Shown here one piece after another: positions 1-8,200 of a stretch of DNA of 10,967 nt. A model generated the notes under the pieces. The model was not told the DNA's origin, did not search any database, and saw nothing but the letters and a program-made list of their open reading frames with translations. The stretch covers positions 1 to 10,967 of the forward strand of contig CAMCBY010000093.1 of assembly GCA_945873015.1 (NCBI GenBank). The letters run 5' to 3'. Origin of the DNA: Klebsiella pneumoniae (GTDB lineage: Bacteria > Pseudomonadota > Gammaproteobacteria > Ga0077536). A program made the translations under genes and the position numbers. The stretch's first letter is position 1, and the number at the start of each line of letters is the position of its first letter.

Positions 1-1344
1 CAACAGACCCTTCGGATCAAACGCCTTCTTGAGCGTGAAAAAACTCTCAAGCTCTGCACTGCTGAACTGCAGGCACATCTCGTTCAACTTCTCGACGCCG
101 ACCCCGTGTTCACCGGTCACGGTGCCACCGACCGCCACACATTTTGCGAGGATACGACTGCCGAGTTGCGCGGCGCGCCGCATCTGGTCGTCGTCATTGG
201 CATCAAAGGCGATCAGCGGGTGCAGATTGCCGTCGCCGGCGTGGAATACATTGGCCACCGGCAAATTGAATTCACGCGACAGCGCACTGATGTCTTCCAG
301 CACCTCGGCGAGGCGTTTGCGCGGAATCGTGCCGTCCATACAAAAATAGTCAGGTGCGATACGGCCGATGGCGGGGAAAGCCGATTTGCGGCCGAGCCAG
401 AAGCGCAGCCGTTCAACCTCGTCCTGCGAAACCCGCAACATGCTGGCCCCCGCCTGCTGCAAAACGCTGCTCACCGCCTCAATCTGTGCGGCCACATCGA
501 CGCTGTTGCCGTCGACCTCACACAGCAGGATAGCCGCGGCATCGAGCGGGTAACCGGCATGACAATAGGCCTCGGCGACTTCGATCGCGAGTTTATCCAT
601 CATCTCGAGCCCGGCCGGTACCAGGCCGGCGGCGATGATGGCAGCCACCGCGCTGCCGGCTGCTTCGACGCTGTCGAATGCAGCCAGCACCACCCGCGCA
701 AGTTGCGGGCGCGGCAGCAGTTTGACGGTGACCTGCATGACGATACCAAGCAGCCCTTCCGAGCCATGTATCAGAGCCAGCAGGTCGTAGCCCGGCGCAT
801 CGAGGCCGCGGCTGCCGAACGTCAGCCACTCGCCGTCGATGGTGAGGATTTCGACTTCGATGACGTTGTGCACCGTCAGCCCGTATTTCAGGCAATGCAC
901 ACCGCCGGAATTCTCGGCGACATTGCCGCCGATGGTGCAGGCAATCTGCGACGACGGATCGGGCGCGTAATACAGACCATAGGGCGCGACCGCCTCGCTG
1001 ATCGCGAGATTACGCACGCCGGGCTCGACCGTCGCGGTGCGATTGGCAGTGTCGATGGCAAGGATTCGATTGAAGCGCGCCAGCGACAAGAGGCAGCCGT
1101 CGACTAACGGCAGTGCGCCCCCGGACAGGCCGGTGCCGGCGCCGCGCGTGACCAGCGGCACCTCGTACTCGGCGCACAACTTGACCACCGCTTCGACCTC
1201 GGCGCGGGTTTCGGGCACCACCACCACGCGTGGCATGGCGTGGTAGGCCGACAAGGCGTCACATTCATAAGGCCGCTTGGCTTCGGGCGTGGTCAGAAGC
1301 GCGCCGGGCGGCAGGCAGTCGGCGAGGCGCGCTTCGAATGTCAT
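1..1344 (-). CDS. glcD: FAD-linked oxidase, glycolate oxidase subunit GlcD type (3' end cut off by window)
   Basis: I translated this frame by hand: 448 codons read from the ATG at 1344 down to base 1 without a stop, so the C-terminus is outside the window. The protein belongs to the GlcD / D-lactate dehydrogenase flavoprotein family, which oxidises 2-hydroxy acids such as glycolate and works with GlcE and GlcF in the classical complex. The N-terminal FAD-binding (PCMH) half shows RGAGTGLSGGALP at residues 68-79 and TIGGNVAENSGG at about 137-148. The C-terminal half has HAGDGNLHP at 368-376 and GEHGVG at about 411-416, typical of the FAD-oxidase C domain. E. coli GlcD has about 499 residues, so roughly 50 are missing. 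A GAAGG Shine-Dalgarno lies 7 nt before the ATG. The gene starts 10 bp after the glgC-like stop, so the two are probably co-transcribed. Substrate (glycolate, D-lactate or another 2-hydroxy acid) cannot be decided without the partner genes. Confidence 0.9.
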   Translation of the reverse strand, partial: MTFEARLADCLPPGALLTTPEAKRPYECDALSAYHAMPRVVVVPETRAEVEAVVKLCAEYEVPLVTRGAGTGLSGGALPLVDGCLLSLARFNRILAIDTANRTATVEPGVRNLAISEAVAPYGLYYAPDPSSQIACTIGGNVAENSGGVHCLKYGLTVHNVIEVEILTIDGEWLTFGSRGLDAPGYDLLALIHGSEGLLGIVMQVTVKLLPRPQLARVVLAAFDSVEAAGSAVAAIIAAGLVPAGLEMMDKLAIEVAEAYCHAGYPLDAAAILLCEVDGNSVDVAAQIEAVSSVLQQAGASMLRVSQDEVERLRFWLGRKSAFPAIGRIAPDYFCMDGTIPRKRLAEVLEDISALSREFNLPVANVFHAGDGNLHPLIAFDANDDDQMRRAAQLGSRILAKCVAVGGTVTGEHGVGVEKLNEMCLQFSSAELESFFTLKKAFDPKGLL

Positions 1345-1354
1345 GCTCAAGCCT

Positions 1355-2578
1355 TCAGGCGTTGAACTTGTAATCGGAGGGGATGACGATGACGCCGGCT
1401 GGCGTCATGGTGAAACGTTTGGCATCGCTCGCCTTGTCGAAGCCAATCTGCTCGCCGGGTGGCACCTGCACCTGCCGGTCGAGAATGCAGCGCCGCAACT
1501 GCGCGCCCTCACCGACCTTGACGTCGGAGAACAGAATCGAGTCTTCGACCGTCGCGCCGTCGTCGATGTAAACACGATTGCCGAGCACACTGTGATTGAC
1601 GCCACCACCCGCGATGACGGTGCCACCGGAGACGATGGAATTGACGCAGATGCCTTCGTTGCAGGAACGGCCCGGCACCGTGCGCGCCGGCGGGCGCTGG
1701 GTCTGGTAGGTACGAATCTGCCAGTCGGCCTGATAGAGGTCGAGCGGCGGTTCGAGTTCGAGCAGGTCCATGTTCGCTTCGTAATAATCGTCCAGATCGT
1801 CGAGCCGGCGCCAGTAGCGGTCCTGGGTCACACGGCCGGAAGTGCCTCCAAAACGATAGGCCACCACGCGCTTGAACAAAGACATGTTCTCGCCAATCAG
1901 GGTCGAGAGCGGCGCTTCTATCGGCGACTTGCCATCGAGACGCTTGAGCATCTCGACCAGTTTGCGGCGCTTGAATACGAACACCCGCATCGGCCACACC
2001 AGGTTGTCGTCGGGGCCAGGCGTGGTGGCGTCGGTGCGCACGCCCTTGACATCAATGCCATCGACTTCGAGCGCCACCGGGAAGGTCGCACCGTAGGCAT
2101 TGACCGCCGGCACGCCGGCGATGGTCACATCAGCACCATGCTCGGCATGGAAGGCCAGCACAGCCGCATAGTCCATGCGGTAAATCTGCTCGCCCGAGAC
2201 CAGAATGATGGTCTCTTCCTTGGCGCCGTCGAGCAGGTAAAGATTCTTGTATAACGCATCGGCCACGCCGGCATAGGTCGACAGCGTGTTATTGATGGGC
2301 GGCGTGACCGGCATGATGTATTCGCCGAGGTCGGTATTGAATATCGACCAGCCATCGCGGATGTGGTTCTGCAGGGACAGGGAGTTGTACTGGGTCAGCA
2401 CCATGATGCGGCGCAGCCCGGAGTGCAGGCAGTTGGTCAGTGCAAAATCGATGATGCGATAAGTGCCGCCGAAGGGCATGGCGGCAATGGCGCGGCGCGC
2501 GGTGAGCGGCTCTAGCACCTTGCCATCGCCAATGGCGAGGACCATAGCCAGCGTGTCGTTGAGGTCAGAGATGAGCAT
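1355..2578 (-). CDS. Glucose-1-phosphate adenylyltransferase (GlgC) family protein, probably non-catalytic
   Basis: This 407-residue protein has the full GlgC layout: an N-terminal nucleotidyltransferase domain (to about residue 250) and a C-terminal left-handed beta-helix with hexapeptide-like repeats (about 310-385). Clear family blocks are FGGTYRIIDFALTNCLHSG (36-54), the HIRDGW segment (72-77) and WQIRTY late in the chain. Active GlgC makes ADP-glucose from ATP and glucose-1-phosphate for glycogen synthesis. Here the signature GGRGTRL reads IGDGKVL (16-22), KRAKPAV reads RRAIAAM (28-34), the catalytic Asp of AGDHIY is Glu130 in SGEQIY, the EKP sugar-phosphate motif is absent near 175-185, and YWRDVGT reads YWRRLDD (255-261). 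I infer a regulatory or scaffold paralogue, comparable in logic to GlgD of Firmicutes, not a working enzyme. The frame is open up to an ATG at 2698, but the start at 2578 fits the family N-terminus and lies just downstream of a TATAAT box; the longer start would cover that box. Confidence 0.85.
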   Translation of the reverse strand: MLISDLNDTLAMVLAIGDGKVLEPLTARRAIAAMPFGGTYRIIDFALTNCLHSGLRRIMVLTQYNSLSLQNHIRDGWSIFNTDLGEYIMPVTPPINNTLSTYAGVADALYKNLYLLDGAKEETIILVSGEQIYRMDYAAVLAFHAEHGADVTIAGVPAVNAYGATFPVALEVDGIDVKGVRTDATTPGPDDNLVWPMRVFVFKRRKLVEMLKRLDGKSPIEAPLSTLIGENMSLFKRVVAYRFGGTSGRVTQDRYWRRLDDLDDYYEANMDLLELEPPLDLYQADWQIRTYQTQRPPARTVPGRSCNEGICVNSIVSGGTVIAGGGVNHSVLGNRVYIDDGATVEDSILFSDVKVGEGAQLRRCILDRQVQVPPGEQIGFDKASDAKRFTMTPAGVIVIPSDYKFNA

Positions 2579-2585
2579 AGCGTCG

Positions 2586-2601
2586 GGCCCTGCGTAGGGC
2601 C
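2586..2601. repeat. Perfect short inverted repeat in the glgC-like leader
   Basis: GGCCCT and AGGGCC form a 6-bp perfect stem around a 4-nt loop (GCGT on the plus strand). It lies between the putative -10 box and the start codon of the glgC-like gene, and its AGGG is also the only plausible Shine-Dalgarno for that gene (9 nt before the ATG). It could be an operator half-site pair or a small RNA hairpin masking the ribosome site; it may also be chance in GC-rich DNA. Confidence 0.3.
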
Positions 2602-2605
2602 GCGC

Positions 2606-2611
2606 ATTATA
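2606..2611 (-). promoter_or_regulatory. Putative -10 box for the glgC-like/glcD unit
   Basis: On the minus strand this reads TATAAT, a perfect sigma-70 -10 hexamer, about 28 nt upstream of the ATG at 2578. Transcription would begin near 2599 and leave a leader of about 20 nt. No good -35 hexamer is visible at 16-18 nt spacing, so the promoter would be weak or activator-dependent. The box lies in a GC-rich stretch, which makes a chance match less likely but does not exclude it. Confidence 0.45.
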
Positions 2612-2747
2612 CGCGCCGCTGTAACGGATAGAAGGGTTAGCAGTCTTGCACCGAAATGGCCCCGGCCAGACCGCCCCGGGGTGTGTCGCCCGTCGCATGC
2701 CGGCACATGGGTCGGCACGGCGCTGGTCGCTGGTCGCCAGCCGTCGT

Positions 2748-2753
2748 TATAAT
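2748..2753 (+). promoter_or_regulatory. Putative -10 box for rng
   Basis: TATAAT lies 55 nt before the rng ATG at 2809, giving a predicted transcript start near 2760 and a leader of about 50 nt. No recognisable TTGACA-like -35 is present at 16-18 nt upstream. A short inverted repeat, GCTGG-TCG-CCAGC (2729-2741), sits where a -35 or an upstream regulator would bind. The position supports the downstream start for rng. Confidence 0.45.
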
Positions 2754-2808
2754 GCCGCCCACCGCCGCACTCGGCACTGTTGCACTCACCGGCTCCCTCG
2801 CTTCAAGC

Positions 2809-4332
2809 ATGGCGGAAGAATTCCTAGTCAACATCACGCCGCAGGAGACGCGGGTCGCCGTCATCGAGAACGGCGTGCTGCAGGAACTCGCCATCGAACG
2901 GACCCGCAATCGCGGGCTGGTCGGCAACATCTACCTCGGCAAAATCAGCCGCGTGCTGCCCGGCATGGGCGCCGCCTTCCTCGACATCGGCCTCGATCGC
3001 ACCGCTTTTCTGCACGTCTCCGACATTGCCGCCGCCGCGCGCCGCGCCGCCGAGAGCGGCCATGAGGTATCCATCGAGCAGGCCGTGCGCGAGGGTGAGA
3101 CCCTGGTCGTGCAGGTCACCAAGGACCCGCTGGGCACCAAGGGTGCGCGCCTGACGACCTATATCAGTGTGCCGTCGCGCTACCTGGTGTTCATGCCGGG
3201 CTCGAGCACGGTCGGTATCTCGCAGCGCATCGAGGACGACGGCGAACGCTCGCGCCTGCGCGACCTCATCGTCTCGCTGCAGCCCGGCCTCAAACCCATC
3301 GACGACCTCGCGGCGACCGTCGATCTGGCGCGCATGACCGACAGCAGCGCCTATGCCGGCGGTTATATCGCGCGCACCGCCGCTGAAGGCGCGTCGGGCA
3401 CTGAGCTCGCGGCCGACATGGCGTTTCTCAATCGTCTGTGGCTGTCCATCCAGGAGCGACTGGCGGTTGCGCGTGCGCCGGCCTGTGTACATGAAGACCT
3501 GCCGCTGGTACTGCGCACCCTGCGCGATGTGGCGGTAGCGTCGGTCGAGAAAATTCGCATCGATTCGAACGAAAACTACGTCAAGGTCTGCGAGTTCGCC
3601 GCCGAGTTCACGCCGGAACTGGTAGCGCGTATCGAGCACTACCCCGGCGAGCGGCCGATACTCGACTTATATTCGACCGAGGACGAAATCCACCGCGCGC
3701 TGCAACGTAAGGTCGAACTCAAATCCGGCGGCCACCTGGTCATCGATCAGACCGAGGCCATGACCACCATCGACGTCAATACCGGTGGTTTTGTCGGTCA
3801 CCGCAATCTCGAAGAAACCATCTTCAAGACCAATCTCGAGGCCGCCCAGGCCATTGCGCGGCAACTGCGGCTGCGCAATCTGGGTGGCATCATCATTATC
3901 GACTTCATCGACATGACCGAAGTCGAACACCAGCGCCAGGTGTTGCGCGCGCTGGAGAAAAGCCTGGAACGGGATCATTCCAAGATCACGGTCAGTGAAT
4001 TGACCTCGCTGGGTCTGGTACAGATCACGCGCAAGCGCACTCGCGAGAGTCTCGAACACGTGCTGTGTGAGAGCTGCCCGACCTGTGAGGGGCGCGGCTC
4101 GATCAAGACCGCCGAGTCAGTGTGTTTCGAGATCTTCCGCGAAATCCTGCGCGAAGCACGCCAGTTCGAGGCGCAGAGCCTGCTGGTAGTTGCTTCACAG
4201 GAAGTGGTCGATCGTCTGCACGACGAAGAATCGACCAGCATCGCCGAACTCGAGGAATTCATCGGCATCCCGATCCGCTTCCAGGTGGAGACCGCTTACA
4301 CGCAGGAACAGTACGACGTCGTACTGCTGTAG
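2809..4332 (+). CDS. rng: Ribonuclease G
   Basis: This is the RNase E/G family endoribonuclease that, in E. coli, trims the 5' end of 16S rRNA and helps mRNA decay in the cytoplasm. The 507-residue protein starts MAEEFLVNITPQETRVA and carries the S1 RNA-binding domain (about 37-115, including GNIYLGKISRVLPGMGAAFLDIG), the 5'-sensor region with KDPLGTKGARLTTYI (105-119), and the catalytic aspartates Asp322 in DVNTGG and Asp365 in IIIIDFIDM. The zinc-link CPTCEGRG is at 423-430. The C-terminus ends soon after the DNase I-like and small domains, with no long RNase E scaffold tail, which makes it RNase G. It is longer than E. coli RNase G (489) because of about 20 extra residues near 158-181. The ATG at 2809 matches the family start; an in-frame ATG at 2656 would add 51 unrelated residues and lie upstream of the -10 box. 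No clear Shine-Dalgarno precedes it. yhdP follows after 7 bp. Confidence 0.96.
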   Translation: MAEEFLVNITPQETRVAVIENGVLQELAIERTRNRGLVGNIYLGKISRVLPGMGAAFLDIGLDRTAFLHVSDIAAAARRAAESGHEVSIEQAVREGETLVVQVTKDPLGTKGARLTTYISVPSRYLVFMPGSSTVGISQRIEDDGERSRLRDLIVSLQPGLKPIDDLAATVDLARMTDSSAYAGGYIARTAAEGASGTELAADMAFLNRLWLSIQERLAVARAPACVHEDLPLVLRTLRDVAVASVEKIRIDSNENYVKVCEFAAEFTPELVARIEHYPGERPILDLYSTEDEIHRALQRKVELKSGGHLVIDQTEAMTTIDVNTGGFVGHRNLEETIFKTNLEAAQAIARQLRLRNLGGIIIIDFIDMTEVEHQRQVLRALEKSLERDHSKITVSELTSLGLVQITRKRTRESLEHVLCESCPTCEGRGSIKTAESVCFEIFREILREARQFEAQSLLVVASQEVVDRLHDEESTSIAELEEFIGIPIRFQVETAYTQEQYDVVLL

Positions 4333-4339
4333 TTCGTGC

Positions 4340-7300
4340 ATGCGACGGATTCTCGAGCGTCTCCTTTCCCTGCTGTGGACCAGCGTCGCGGTGCTACTGA
4401 TTGGTGGTGCAGCGCTGGTCACGCTGGTGCGTATGCTGCTGCCGCAGATCGGCGAACAGCGTGCTGCCGTCGAGATCTGGCTGAGCGAGATGGTCGGACG
4501 ACCGGTCGAGGTGGGCGGCATCAGCGCCAACTGGAGCGGCTGGGCGCCGCGTCTGTCGGTCGACCATCTGGTCATACTGGATGAACACAGCCAGGCAGAA
4601 CTGATCCGTTTCGAGCGTGCCGATATCGACATCGCGCTGCTCGCTTCGCTCCAACACCGAGAACTCAAACCCACGCGTCTCATCGTTACCGGCGTGGCGA
4701 TGAATCTCATTCGCGACATACACGGTCAGTTTTCAGTGGCCGGCATGCCACCGCCCCACTCGCCCGTCACGCGCTGGCTGCTGGACCAGGACAATTTCGC
4801 GGTGCGCGAGGCCGACCTGACGGTTAACGATCAGCGTGCGCATGCGAGTTATGCGCTGTCCGGCCTGCGTCTCACCATTCAAAGCCGTGGCCGCAGCAAG
4901 ACCATCACCGCCTACGCCGAACTGCCGGCCATGCTGGGACGTCACGCAACACTCGAGATTCACACCCGCGGCAATCCGCTCGACCCCCATTGGGAAGGCA
5001 ATATCGACGCGCGCCTGGATGGCATCAACAGCGACTATCTGTTGCGCCAGGCCGACTGGCGCGGGCCGCGCCCGAACGAGGTGCCGGTCAATCTGGTGGC
5101 GTGGTCTACCTGGCGCGACGGACAACTGCGGCACAGCGATTTCGAACTCAACGTCGAGCGCTCGCGCAGCGACCAGGGACATGTGCTTGAGGCACGCGGT
5201 CAACTGCAGAAGCGCGACGACAGTTGGCATCTGGCACTCGCCGACATCGCCCTGCCTGGCGAGGCGGGTGCCAAGAGCGACGGCCGCCTGTCAGCCGTCT
5301 GGCGGGTCAGCGCCGAACACGGTCCGCGTCTGGCATTACGCGCTGCCGCGCTGCCGGTCGAACCGCTGGTCGCGCTGGTCACACGCATGACCGCCCCCGG
5401 CCCGATACGCGAGCAACTGCTGCGCGCGCAACCGCGTGGCCGTCTGGCGCGACTCGATGCGCTGTGGTTGCCGCGCGGCGAAGCGCCGCCGCGTTTTTAT
5501 GTGGCCGCCAAACTCGCCGGGCTCGCGCTACGCGATGCCGAGCAAACTCGCGCCGTCGACGGCCTGTCGTTCGAGATGAAGGCGAATGGTGGCGGTGGTC
5601 ATGTCGCTTTTGACGATGCCGCCTTCACGCTGACCGACGCGCAGCGCCTGCCCAAACCGCTCGAAGTGGAGCGTCTGTTCGGCGCGCTGTCGTGGCGGCA
5701 AGTCGGCAATAAACCGCTCCATGCCGAGGCTCATGGTCTGCGCGCGCGCGCCGCCGGCCATCGTATCGGTGTTGACGGCACGCTTGAGCACCTCAGCGGC
5801 AGCGCGCCGCAGGTCGATATCAAAGCGCGTTTTGCCGCCGACGATGCGGCCCGCATTCAGGATCTGCTGCCCCTGCATGTCATGCCAGGCCACGGCGAGG
5901 AATGGGCGCGGCGTCTGTTCGAGAGCGGCCACGTTGAGCACGGTCGTATCGCGCTACGCGGAGCGCTCGATCATTTTCCCTTCAGCGACAAGAGCGGCGA
6001 ATTCAGCGCCGATTTCTCCGTGCGCGAAGCGACCTTGCATTACGCACGCCTGTGGCCGGTGGCAACACAGGTCGATGGCGAACTTGAAATCCGCGCCGCG
6101 GCACTCAGGTTCAACGTGACGCGCGGCAGCATCAGCGGCGCCAATATCGCAGGCACCCGTATCGTGCTGCCCAACCTCGGCATTCGCCAACGCACGCTGG
6201 AAGTCACGGGTGTGGCGCACAGCTCGGCCGCCGACGCGATTGCGCTGGTGCGCAACAGCCCGCTCGCCACCGGACGCGCCAAACGCCTGCTCGATCTCGA
6301 CATCAGCGGCAAGGTTGAAGTGCCGCTCAAGATGAATCTCGCGCTGTATGCGGGCGGTCCACGCGAGGTCGAAGGTGAGGCGCGGTTCGATGGCAACCGC
6401 ATCATCGAAACCAAACAGAAGCTGACCCTCGACGAGGTCGTCGGCGCAGTCAGTTTTTCGCATCGCGACTGGCATGGCGAGAATCTGCGCGCGGTATTTG
6501 ATGGCACGCCGGTAGCACTCACCATCAACGGCGCGTTGCACGATGCGCACTACGACAGTGAATTTCAAATGAGCGGTGTATCGCCGTCAACTGCACTAGT
6601 CGCCTATCTCAAGAAATACACGCCACCGGTACATACGTGGCTGGAACGGCACGACAAACTCGGCAATCTCAGTGGTGAAGTGCCGTGGCAGGCGAGCATG
6701 AAAGTGCCGAGCGCGGCCGGCTTCGAGGCCGGGCTGACACAACGCCTGACCATTGACTCGACGCTCGAAGGGCTCGCCATCGGCTTGCCGTGGCCGTTGG
6801 CCAAACTCGCAGAGGAACAGCGCGCGCTGCACATCGAGGCCGCGCTTCGCGATCACATGGCGGTGCATACGCGGGTCGATCTCGGCGATACGGTGAGTGT
6901 CGAACTCGACGCCGCGCGCGACCCCGACGGCCGTGCGCGCCTGACCCGCGCGGAACTCGTGTTCGGCAGTCTCGAGCCGCAGTTCAACAGCACGCCGGGC
7001 ATTAGTCTGCGCGGTTATATCCCGCTATTGCCCTTGAGCGACTGGACACGTCTGGTGCAACAGGCGCCCGCGAGCGGCGACGACTATGCCGACAGTCTGC
7101 CGCTGTCGCTTGATGTGCAGGTCAGCGACCTGCGTATGCTCGGGCGCAAGTTCAAGGACACCCGCATCACCGGCACGCGTGAAGCCGAGCAATGGAATGT
7201 GTTGGCCAACGGGCCCGATGTCAGTGGCCGCATCGAGATCCCGCGTGATGCCGCGCAGGGTGTGTTGCGCTTGAATCTCTCCCATCTGCACATGCGCCGC

Positions 7301-8164
7301 GCGCTCAAATCGGCACCGGCCGGCAAAGCACCGGACACCGATCCGCGCCGCCTGCCGGCCTTTGAAATGCATTGCGAGAACTTCCGTTACGGCAAAATCG
7401 AACTCGGCGCGGCCGACATCCGCACCAGTCGCCATGCGGCCGGCTTGACGCTCGACAAACTGCACTTCAGCGGCGAAGACTTCAACATTGTTGCGACCGG
7501 CGAGTGGCTGGTGAATGGCGAAGCGCATCAGAGTAATTTCGATATCGCGGTCAAAGCCGAGGCCTTGGGTGCGCTGCTGTCACGTTTCGGCTACCAGGTG
7601 GCCAATATCAAACACGGTGCAACCAATATCGACATTCAGGCCAACTGGGACGGCACCCCGGCCGACTTCGCGCTCGCGCATATCAATGGCAGCTTTGAAC
7701 TACACGTCACCAACGGCCGTTTTCTCGATATCGAACCCGGCACCGGTCGCCTGTTCGGACTGTTGAGCCTGCAGGCCCTGCCACGACGCTTGAGCCTCGA
7801 TTTCGAAGACCTGTTCGACAAGGGTCTGGTGTTTGATCAGATTGCCGGCGTGTTCCAGCTGCAGGACGGCAATGCCTATACCAACAGTCTGTTGATTGAA
7901 GGTCCGTCGGCGCGCTTCGATATCGCCGGCCGCACCGGACTCGCAGCCAAGGACTATGACCAGCACATCGTAGTCACGCCCGCGCTGTCGAACAGCCTGC
8001 CCTTGGCCGGTGCACTGTTCGGACCGATAGGCGCTGGCGCCGGCGCGGCTTATTACATTGGATCGAAGATGTTCAAGTCGATCCCCGAACAGATGAATCG
8101 TTTTTTAAGTCGCAAGTACACCATCACCGGCTCGTGGGACAATCCGGTCGTCAAACGTATCTGA
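4340..8164 (+). CDS. yhdP: YhdP-family AsmA-like intermembrane phospholipid transport protein
   Basis: The 1274-residue protein matches YhdP (E. coli, 1266 residues) in length, layout and position directly after rng. One N-terminal membrane segment is visible at about residues 8-30 (LLSLLWTSVAVLLIGGAALVT bounded by arginines), followed by a very long periplasmic region rich in alternating beta-type sequence. This fits the DUF3971 and AsmA C-terminal regions, which form a long hydrophobic groove. The C-terminus carries a Gly/Ala-rich stretch (about 1226-1240, including FGPIGAGAGAAYYIG) and ends in ITGSWDNPVVKRI, as in this family. In E. coli, YhdP, TamB and YdbH act redundantly to move phospholipids from inner to outer membrane. 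The ATG at 4340 puts the membrane segment at the N-terminus and starts 7 bp after the rng stop; the frame is open back to 4190, but that part overlaps rng and reads as non-specific Ser/Arg-rich sequence. The usual next gene, tldD, is not here. Confidence 0.92.
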   Translation: MRRILERLLSLLWTSVAVLLIGGAALVTLVRMLLPQIGEQRAAVEIWLSEMVGRPVEVGGISANWSGWAPRLSVDHLVILDEHSQAELIRFERADIDIALLASLQHRELKPTRLIVTGVAMNLIRDIHGQFSVAGMPPPHSPVTRWLLDQDNFAVREADLTVNDQRAHASYALSGLRLTIQSRGRSKTITAYAELPAMLGRHATLEIHTRGNPLDPHWEGNIDARLDGINSDYLLRQADWRGPRPNEVPVNLVAWSTWRDGQLRHSDFELNVERSRSDQGHVLEARGQLQKRDDSWHLALADIALPGEAGAKSDGRLSAVWRVSAEHGPRLALRAAALPVEPLVALVTRMTAPGPIREQLLRAQPRGRLARLDALWLPRGEAPPRFYVAAKLAGLALRDAEQTRAVDGLSFEMKANGGGGHVAFDDAAFTLTDAQRLPKPLEVERLFGALSWRQVGNKPLHAEAHGLRARAAGHRIGVDGTLEHLSGSAPQVDIKARFAADDAARIQDLLPLHVMPGHGEEWARRLFESGHVEHGRIALRGALDHFPFSDKSGEFSADFSVREATLHYARLWPVATQVDGELEIRAAALRFNVTRGSISGANIAGTRIVLPNLGIRQRTLEVTGVAHSSAADAIALVRNSPLATGRAKRLLDLDISGKVEVPLKMNLALYAGGPREVEGEARFDGNRIIETKQKLTLDEVVGAVSFSHRDWHGENLRAVFDGTPVALTINGALHDAHYDSEFQMSGVSPSTALVAYLKKYTPPVHTWLERHDKLGNLSGEVPWQASMKVPSAAGFEAGLTQRLTIDSTLEGLAIGLPWPLAKLAEEQRALHIEAALRDHMAVHTRVDLGDTVSVELDAARDPDGRARLTRAELVFGSLEPQFNSTPGISLRGYIPLLPLSDWTRLVQQAPASGDDYADSLPLSLDVQVSDLRMLGRKFKDTRITGTREAEQWNVLANGPDVSGRIEIPRDAAQGVLRLNLSHLHMRRALKSAPAGKAPDTDPRRLPAFEMHCENFRYGKIELGAADIRTSRHAAGLTLDKLHFSGEDFNIVATGEWLVNGEAHQSNFDIAVKAEALGALLSRFGYQVANIKHGATNIDIQANWDGTPADFALAHINGSFELHVTNGRFLDIEPGTGRLFGLLSLQALPRRLSLDFEDLFDKGLVFDQIAGVFQLQDGNAYTNSLLIEGPSARFDIAGRTGLAAKDYDQHIVVTPALSNSLPLAGALFGPIGAGAGAAYYIGSKMFKSIPEQMNRFLSRKYTITGSWDNPVVKRI

Positions 8165-8200
8165 TACGCATCTGCTGTCTATCTTTGAGAGTCTGAAAGC

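Larger units (their letters stand above)
2579..2808. other. Divergent intergenic region between the glgC-like gene and rng
   Basis: This 230-bp stretch has no convincing gene. It separates the minus-strand glgC-like/glcD pair from the plus-strand rng group and holds one TATAAT box for each direction, about 140 bp apart. Open frames cross it (to 2698 on the minus strand and from 2656 on the plus strand), but they are only upstream extensions of the two flanking genes and show no family similarity. No tRNA, terminator or longer repeat was seen. Confidence 0.7.

Noticed and set aside
106..1107. 333-codon plus-strand open frame
   Set aside because: It is antisense to the well-matched glcD frame, has no family similarity and a His/Arg/Asp-rich composition typical of GC-rich shadow frames.
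1277..2254. 325-codon plus-strand open frame
   Set aside because: Antisense to the glgC-like gene, which carries clear family blocks; the translation shows no recognisable domain.
2656..2808. 51-residue N-terminal extension of RNase G
   Set aside because: It has no similarity to the family, its start would lie upstream of the likely -10 box, and the ATG at 2809 gives the standard N-terminus.
2824..3639. 271-codon minus-strand open frame
   Set aside because: Lies opposite the conserved S1 and sensor domains of rng and shows no motifs of its own.
4190..4339. 50-residue N-terminal extension of YhdP
   Set aside because: It overlaps the conserved end of rng, reads as Ser/Arg-rich shadow sequence, and would bury the membrane segment that belongs at the N-terminus.
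5730..5756. Dense GCGC runs in yhdP that look like a low-complexity repeat
   Set aside because: They encode ordinary Arg/Ala codons in a continuous reading frame and are not a true repeated unit.
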